A DNA stretch of 10,634 nt, from the NCBI GenBank assembly GCA_025965735.1, contig JAOPWK010000266.1, positions 1-10,634 of the forward strand, in the 5' to 3' direction. Each line of letters begins with the position of its first letter. The stretch's first letter is position 1. Of the stretch, positions 6,064 to 10,634 are shown piece by piece. Under the pieces are notes generated by a model. It searched no databases, was not told the DNA's origin, and saw only the letters and a program-made list of their open reading frames with translations. Source of the stretch: Frankiales bacterium (GTDB taxonomy: Bacteria; Actinomycetota; Actinomycetes; Mycobacteriales; SCTD01). The position numbers and the translations under genes were made by a program.

Positions 6064-7112
6064 TGCTCGACCTGGCGCAGGACCCGGTCGCGCTGACCGC
6101 TGCGCTGGTCGACGTCCCCAGCGTCTCCGGCACCGAGGAGGTGCTGGCGGACCTGGTGCACGACGCACTGACCGCGCTGCCGCACCTGACCGTGGTGCGC
6201 GACGGCAACAACGTGGTGGCGCGCACCGACCTCGGCCGCCCGCAGCGGGTGCTGCTCGCCGGGCACCTCGACACGGTGCCGATCGCCGACAACGTGCCGA
6301 GCCGCCTCGAGGGCGACCGGCTCTACGGCTGCGGCACCTCGGACATGAAGTCCGGTGATGCCGTCCTGCTCCACCTGGCGGCCACGCTGCCGGAGCCGTC
6401 GTACGACCTGACGTTCGTCCTCTACGACAACGAGGAGGTCGAGGCGGAGAAGAACGGCCTCAACCGCCTCGTCAGCACGCGCCGCGAGCTGCTCGACGCC
6501 GACCTCGCCGTGCTCATGGAGCCGACCAGCGGGCAGGTGGAGGCGGGCTGCCAGGGGACGCTGCGCGTGCGCGTCCAGATCCCCGGCCGGCGCGCGCACA
6601 GCGCCCGCAGCTGGCTCGGCGAGAATGCCATCCACGGTGCGGCTCCGCTGCTGACGAAGCTCGTGGCGTACGACGCCCGTGAGGTGGACATCGACGGCTG
6701 CACCTACCGCGAGGGCCTCAACGCGGTGAGCATCACCGGCGGGGTGGCCGGCAACGTGATCCCGGACGAGGCAGCGGTCCTCGTCAACTTCCGCTTCGCG
6801 CCCGACCGCACGGAGCAGCAGGCGTACGACCACGTCCGCGAGGTGCTCGGCGAGTGCGAGCTGGTGGACAGCGCGCCAGGGGCTCTGCCCGGCCTCGGCG
6901 CCCCGGCCGCGCAGCACTTCGTCCGCGCCATCGGGACCACCCCGGTCGCGAAGTACGGCTGGACCGACGTCGCCCGCTTCGCCGCCCTCGGCATCCCGGC
7001 GGTGAACTTCGGCCCGGGCGACCCGAACCTCGCGCACACCCGCGAGGAGCACGTCGTGACCTCGCGCATCGTCGAGGCCGAGCGGGCGCTGCGGAGCTAC
7101 CTGTCCGCGTGA
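6063..7112 (+). CDS. dapE: Succinyl-diaminopimelate desuccinylase DapE
   Basis: A 349-residue M20-family di-zinc metallohydrolase that removes succinate from N-succinyl-LL-diaminopimelate, giving LL-diaminopimelate for lysine and peptidoglycan. The metal-site motifs are complete: His68 and Asp70 in LAGHLDTVP, bridging Asp94 in GTSDMKSG, general base Glu124 with Glu125 in DNEEVE, Glu153 in MEPT, and His325 in LAHTREEH. The dimerisation (lid) domain is inserted at about residues 165-275 and includes RRAHSARSW and NAVSITGGVAGNVIPDEA. It resembles the actinobacterial DapE subfamily (Rv1202 of M. tuberculosis). The ATG at 6063 shares a base with the VOC stop (TGATG), with AGAGG ten bases upstream. 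Its stop overlaps the helicase start as GTGA. Confidence 0.95.
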   Translation: MLDLAQDPVALTAALVDVPSVSGTEEVLADLVHDALTALPHLTVVRDGNNVVARTDLGRPQRVLLAGHLDTVPIADNVPSRLEGDRLYGCGTSDMKSGDAVLLHLAATLPEPSYDLTFVLYDNEEVEAEKNGLNRLVSTRRELLDADLAVLMEPTSGQVEAGCQGTLRVRVQIPGRRAHSARSWLGENAIHGAAPLLTKLVAYDAREVDIDGCTYREGLNAVSITGGVAGNVIPDEAAVLVNFRFAPDRTEQQAYDHVREVLGECELVDSAPGALPGLGAPAAQHFVRAIGTTPVAKYGWTDVARFAALGIPAVNFGPGDPNLAHTREEHVVTSRIVEAERALRSYLSA

Positions 7113-9580
7113 CGCTCGCGCAGCTCATCCCTGAGCCGGCAGAGCCCGATGCCGTGTACGAGGCGTTCGAGGGCTGGGCCGTCGAGCAGGGCCTGACGCT
7201 CTACCCGGCGCAGGAGGAGGCGCTGCTCGAGGTCGTCAGCGGCAACCACGTGATCCTGTCGACGCCGACCGGCAGCGGGAAGTCGATGGTCGCCGCGGGC
7301 GCGCAGTTCCACGCGCTGTCGCAGGGGCAGCGCAGCGTCTACACCGCGCCGATCAAGGCGCTGGTGAGCGAGAAGTTCTTCGCCCTGTGCGCGCAGTTCG
7401 GCGCCGAGAACGTCGGGATGATGACCGGCGACGCGACCGTCAACGGCAGCGCGCCGGTCATCTGCTGCACCGCCGAGATCCTCGCCAACCTCGCCCTGCG
7501 CGAGGGTGCGGACGCCGACGTCGGCCTGGTCGTGATGGACGAGTTCCACTTCTACGCCGAGCCCGACCGCGGCTGGGCCTGGCAGGTCCCGCTCATCGAG
7601 CTGACCCGCGCGCAGTTCGTCCTCATGTCCGCGACCCTCGGCGACGTCAGCCGCTTCCAGGAGGACCTGCAGCGACGCACGGGTCGCGACTGCGCCGTCG
7701 TCACGAGCGCCGACCGTCCGGTGCCGCTGCACTTCGAGTACGTCACGACGCCGCTGCACGAGACGCTCGAGGAGCTGCTCTCGACGCACCGCGCACCGGT
7801 CTACGTCGTGCACTTCACCCAGGCCGCGGCCATCGAGCAGGCGCAGGCGCTGATGAGCGTGAACGTCTGCAGCCGTGAGGAGAAGGACGCGATCGCCGAG
7901 CTCATCGGCGACTTCCGCTTCACGGCCGGCTTCGGCAAGTCGACGCTGTCCCGCCTCGTGCGGCACGGGATCGGCGTCCACCACGCCGGGATGCTGCCCA
8001 AGTACCGCCGGCTCGTGGAGCTGCTCGCGCAGGCCGGGCTCCTCAAGGTCGTGTGCGGCACGGACACCCTCGGGGTCGGCATCAACGTGCCGATCCGCAC
8101 GGTGCTGTTCACCGGCCTGACCAAGTACGACGGCGTCAAGGTGCGGCACCTCAAGGCGCGCGAGTTCCACCAGATCGCCGGCCGTGCAGGCCGCGCCGGC
8201 TACGACACGTCCGGCACGGTGGTGGTGCAGGCGCCGGAGCACGACGTCGAGAACGCCAAGCGCATCGCCAGGGCCGGGGACGATCCCAAGAAGCTGAAGC
8301 GGGTCGAGCGCAAGAAGGCGCCGGAGGGCTTCGTCTCCTGGGGCAAGCCGACGTTCGAGCGGCTGGTGGCAGCCGAGCCTGAGGTCCTGACGAGCTCGTT
8401 CAAGGTCACCCACGCGATGCTGCTGCAGGTCGTCCAGCGGCCGGGCGACTTCTTCGCCCACATGCGCCGCCTGCTGCTGGCGAACGACGCCCCGCGGGTC
8501 GAGCAGCGGCGGCTCATCCGCAAGGCGATCGGCATCTACAAGGCGCTGCTGCGCGCGGGGACCATCGAGCGCGAGGGCGATGTGGTCCGGCTGAGCCTGG
8601 AGCTCCAGCAGGACTTCGCCCTCGACCAGCCGCTGGCGCCGTTCGCGGTGGCGGCGCTCGAGCTGCTCGACCGTGAGTCGCCCTCGTACGCCCTGGACGT
8701 CCTGTCCGTGGTCGAGGCGACGCTGGAGGCGCCGCGGCAGGTGCTCGCCGCGCAGCGGAACAAGGCCAAGGGCGAGGCCGTCGGCGAGATGAAGGCGCAG
8801 GGGATCGAGTACGACGAGCGGATGGAGCTGCTCGAGGACATCTCCTACCCCATGCCGCTGGCCGACGAGCTGTTCGCCGCCTTCGAGGTCTACCGCGGTG
8901 GTCACCCCTGGGTGGCCGACGAGGAGCTGACGCCCAAGTCGGTGGCCCGCGACCTGTCCGAGCGGGCGATGACCTTCGTGGAGTACGTCGGCTTCTACGG
9001 CCTGGCCCGCTCCGAGGGGCTGGTGCTGCGCTACCTCGCGGACGCCTACAAGGCGCTGCGCCGGACCGTCCCCACGTCCGCACGCACCGAGGAGGTGGAG
9101 GACCTCATCTCCTGGCTCGGCGAGATCGTCCGGCAGACCGACTCCTCCCTGCTGGAGGAGTGGGAGTCGCTGCTGCACCCGGAGGCCGACGTGCCGGTGG
9201 CGCAGCCGGTCGACGAGAAGCCGCCGCCGGTGACCGCCAACGAGCGGGCGTTCCGGGTGCTGGTGCGCAACGCGCTGTTCCGGCGGGTCGAGCTGTTCGC
9301 GCTGCGCCGGTGGATCGACCTCGGCGAGCTGGACCCCGAATTCGACTGGGAGTTCCCGATCCGGGCGTACTTCGAGGAGCACCCCTCCGTCGGCACGGAT
9401 GCCGATGCGCGCGGGCCGGGGCTGTTCCTGGTGACGGCGGAGCCCGGCCGCTGGCTCGTCCGGCAGATCCTCGACGACCCGGCGGGGCACCACGACTGGG
9501 CGATCACCGCGGAGGTGGACCTCGCGGCGTCCGACGAGGCCGGTACCGCCGTCCTGAAGGTGCTGGCCGTCGGAGACTGA
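7109..9580 (+). CDS. Ski2-like DEAD/DEAH RNA helicase with DUF3516
   Basis: An 823-residue cytoplasmic superfamily 2 helicase. Q motif YPAQEEAL holds Gln35. Walker A STPTGSGKS holds Lys58. Walker B is DEFH (144-147), motif III is MSATLGD (173-179), and motif VI HQIAGRAGRAGYD (354-366) includes Arg359 and Arg362. The segment HGIGVHHAGMLPKYRRLVE and the GINVPIRTVLF block are typical of Ski2/Mtr4-like helicases. From about residue 400 the protein matches the actinobacterial DUF3516 C-terminal region, with RKKAPEGFVSWGKPTFERL and SYPMPLADELF. It is distinct from HelY. A role in RNA processing or decay is inferred from the family; the substrate is unknown. The GTG at 7109 overlaps the dapE stop as GTGA; a longer upstream open frame lies inside dapE and is rejected. 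It ends the seven-gene run. Confidence 0.9.
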   Translation: MTLAQLIPEPAEPDAVYEAFEGWAVEQGLTLYPAQEEALLEVVSGNHVILSTPTGSGKSMVAAGAQFHALSQGQRSVYTAPIKALVSEKFFALCAQFGAENVGMMTGDATVNGSAPVICCTAEILANLALREGADADVGLVVMDEFHFYAEPDRGWAWQVPLIELTRAQFVLMSATLGDVSRFQEDLQRRTGRDCAVVTSADRPVPLHFEYVTTPLHETLEELLSTHRAPVYVVHFTQAAAIEQAQALMSVNVCSREEKDAIAELIGDFRFTAGFGKSTLSRLVRHGIGVHHAGMLPKYRRLVELLAQAGLLKVVCGTDTLGVGINVPIRTVLFTGLTKYDGVKVRHLKAREFHQIAGRAGRAGYDTSGTVVVQAPEHDVENAKRIARAGDDPKKLKRVERKKAPEGFVSWGKPTFERLVAAEPEVLTSSFKVTHAMLLQVVQRPGDFFAHMRRLLLANDAPRVEQRRLIRKAIGIYKALLRAGTIEREGDVVRLSLELQQDFALDQPLAPFAVAALELLDRESPSYALDVLSVVEATLEAPRQVLAAQRNKAKGEAVGEMKAQGIEYDERMELLEDISYPMPLADELFAAFEVYRGGHPWVADEELTPKSVARDLSERAMTFVEYVGFYGLARSEGLVLRYLADAYKALRRTVPTSARTEEVEDLISWLGEIVRQTDSSLLEEWESLLHPEADVPVAQPVDEKPPPVTANERAFRVLVRNALFRRVELFALRRWIDLGELDPEFDWEFPIRAYFEEHPSVGTDADARGPGLFLVTAEPGRWLVRQILDDPAGHHDWAITAEVDLAASDEAGTAVLKVLAVGD

Positions 9581-9645
9581 CCCGGGCGTTCCACGTATCG
9601 ACGGCAGGTCGGTGGGGCAGGATGGAGCGACTGGCCAGGCCGCTG

Positions 9646-9659
9646 CACGTCCTTACGTG
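9646..9659. repeat. Short inverted repeat upstream of the sigma factor gene
   Basis: CACGT, four spacer bases, then ACGTG: perfect 5-bp arms, 27 bases before the sigma factor GTG. A further CACGTA is found at 9592-9597, and the 8-bp palindrome CTGGCCAG at 9631-9638, within the same 106-bp gap. It could be an operator or a small hairpin in the leader; with arms this short it may also be chance. There is no T-tract, so it is not a standard terminator. Confidence 0.4.
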
Positions 9660-9676
9660 TAGGGGTCATGCGGAGC

Positions 9677-9681
9677 GGGAG
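9677..9681 (+). promoter_or_regulatory. Ribosome binding site of the sigma factor gene
   Basis: GGGAG lies five bases before the GTG at 9687 and is the best Shine-Dalgarno match in the gap. It selects this GTG as start. Confidence 0.55.
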
Positions 9682-9686
9682 CTGAC

Positions 9687-10634
9687 GTGCGGGACGAGGG
9701 AACGGTCGAGCAGGCCCCGTCGGTGGCCGACCTCGTCCTGAACTCCGACCCGCACGACTTCGCCGGCCTCTACATCCGCCACCGCGCGTCCTTCACGCTG
9801 CACGCCCGGCGGTACCTCCGCGACGCCCGTGACGCCGACGAGGTCGTGCAGGAGGCGTTCCTGCGGCTGTTCCTTGCCCTGCCCGAGCTGGAGACCGAGC
9901 TGCAGGCCCTGGCCTACTGCCGCCGCACGATCACCAACCTCTGCATCGACCGCTTCCGGGCCCAGGCCCGCCGGCCGTCGCTGGTCGACCTGGACAGCGC
10001 TCGCGCCGTGGACCTGGCCGACGACGACCCCGGCGACCCCGTGGTGCGCGCCGAGGACGCGGCCATGGTCCGCGCCGCGCTCTCGCTGCTGTCGCCGCTG
10101 CACCGGGCTGCGCTGGTCAAGCGCGAGATCGAGGAGAAGCCGCTCCCGGTCATCGCGACGGAGCTGGAGATCCCCGAGGAGAGCGTCAAGCACGTGCTCT
10201 TCCGGGCTCGCCGGGCGCTGCGCCGCCTGCTCGCCGGGACCTCCCTGGCGCCGGGGTCGGACGCCGAGCTGTCTGGTGCGCTCGGCCGCGCCGCCCGCGC
10301 CTCGTCCGGCGGCCTCGCGGCCTTCCTCCTGCTGCTCTTCCTCGGGCTGGGGGCCGGCCCAGACCTGCGGGCGCTGCCCGTGGTCGGCACGGACCTGCCC
10401 GACCTCATCCCGGTGACCGAGATCGCCCAGGCGATGGGCACCGCGGTCGGGCACGTCGCCGAGGCCGTCGCCTCCTCCGTACGGCCCGCGAGCCCCTCCG
10501 ACGCCGAGGCGCAGGGCGACAGCGACGGCGACGCCCAGGGCGCTGCCGACCCGCTGTCGGCGCCGGCCCCCTCGCCCTCCGCCACCCCGGCAGCCGAGCC
10601 TGCCGCTGTCCTCCTGCCGGCCCAGCCGAAGCAG
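9687..10634 (+). CDS. ECF-like sigma factor with C-terminal membrane segment (3' end missing)
   Basis: The window holds 316 codons, still open at its end. Residues 25-91 form sigma region 2: FAGLYIRHR, then DADEVVQEAFLRLF (region 2.2) and AYCRRTITNLCIDRFRAQ (region 2.4). Residues 132-182 form region 4 with a helix-turn-helix (LPVIATELEIPEESVKHVLF), so it should direct RNA polymerase to specific promoters. An ordinary ECF factor ends about here, near 185 residues. This one continues with a hydrophobic stretch at 209-224 (GLAAFLLLLFLGLGAG), followed by an Asp/Ala/Pro/Ser-rich tail from about 266. With the sigma part inside, the tail would lie outside the membrane. The segment is short for a membrane helix, so anchoring is likely but not certain. 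No anti-sigma gene lies upstream; one downstream would be outside the window. The start is set by GGGAG five bases before. Confidence 0.85.
   Translation, partial: MRDEGTVEQAPSVADLVLNSDPHDFAGLYIRHRASFTLHARRYLRDARDADEVVQEAFLRLFLALPELETELQALAYCRRTITNLCIDRFRAQARRPSLVDLDSARAVDLADDDPGDPVVRAEDAAMVRAALSLLSPLHRAALVKREIEEKPLPVIATELEIPEESVKHVLFRARRALRRLLAGTSLAPGSDAELSGALGRAARASSGGLAAFLLLLFLGLGAGPDLRALPVVGTDLPDLIPVTEIAQAMGTAVGHVAEAVASSVRPASPSDAEAQGDSDGDAQGAADPLSAPAPSPSATPAAEPAAVLLPAQPKQ

Noticed and set aside
6854..7108. N-terminal extension of the helicase by 85 codons
   Set aside because: It would overlap dapE by about 255 bp, and the added residues are Arg/Gly/Pro-rich shadow sequence. The GTG at 7109 gives the usual GTGA overlap.
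7097..9493. A 798-codon open frame on the minus strand opposite the helicase
   Set aside because: Antisense to a gene with all helicase motifs in order; the translation has no domain-like pattern.
9626..9644. Possible terminator hairpin after the helicase (AGCG...CGCT around CTGGCCAG)
   Set aside because: The stem is broken by bulges, the loop is tight and no T-tract follows; too weak to call.
9668..9685. Five-codon mini-ORF (ATG to TGA) ending one base before the sigma factor GTG
   Set aside because: It could act as a small upstream reading frame, but it has no ribosome binding site of its own, overlaps the likely site of the sigma gene, and such short frames are common by chance.
1..10634. 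Defence island, CRISPR array, mobile element or biosynthetic gene cluster
   Set aside because: No direct-repeat arrays, transposase or integrase genes, terminal inverted repeats, tRNA or toxin-antitoxin-like gene pairs were seen; the content is core metabolism, translation and transcription.

Overview
The window is very GC-rich, gene-dense DNA from an actinobacterium (Actinomycetota). The evidence is strong third-position GC bias, frequent GTG starts, 4-bp stop/start overlaps, TANNNT boxes placed for leaderless transcription, and families typical of that phylum: an FdxA/FdxC-like ferredoxin followed by dapC, a DUF3516 Ski2-like helicase, and an Rv0428c-type SH3 domain. The genus cannot be named. 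The E. coli-type DapD argues against a Mycobacterium or Streptomyces, which carry the longer actinobacterial DapD.

Left arm, minus strand (2176 down to 1): three genes in a row. They are a 79-residue stand-alone SH3-like protein, a SirB1/transglutaminase-like protein joined to it by an ATGA overlap, and a cysteinyl-tRNA synthetase of the second actinobacterial type, whose C-terminus runs off the window. The synthetase gene has its own apparent leaderless promoter.

Centre, plus strand (2219 to 9580): starting 42 bp from the divergent SH3 gene is a tight seven-gene cluster: ferredoxin, dapC, MFS transporter, dapD, VOC-family protein, dapE and DUF3516 helicase. No gap exceeds 9 bp, and four junctions are 4-bp overlaps (CTGA, GTGA) or a 1-bp overlap (TGATG). 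DapD, DapC and DapE are the succinyltransferase, aminotransferase and desuccinylase of the succinylase branch of meso-diaminopimelate/lysine synthesis, and all three keep their recognisable catalytic residues. The transporter and VOC protein are interleaved with these steps without a known role in them. A second leaderless promoter appears to fire directly at the dapD ATG. The ferredoxin lacks one cysteine ligand of its expected 3Fe-4S cluster.

Right arm (9581 to the end): a 106-bp gap with short palindromes, then a sigma-70 family (ECF-like) sigma factor. It carries a C-terminal hydrophobic segment and a low-complexity tail and is still open at the window edge.

No tRNA, rRNA, CRISPR array, insertion sequence or other mobile element was seen. 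The gene order resembles a vertically inherited metabolic region. Points worth a second look are the ferredoxin Cys-to-Phe change, the membrane-anchored sigma factor, the CTG start of dapC, the leaderless promoters and the stand-alone SH3 domain.
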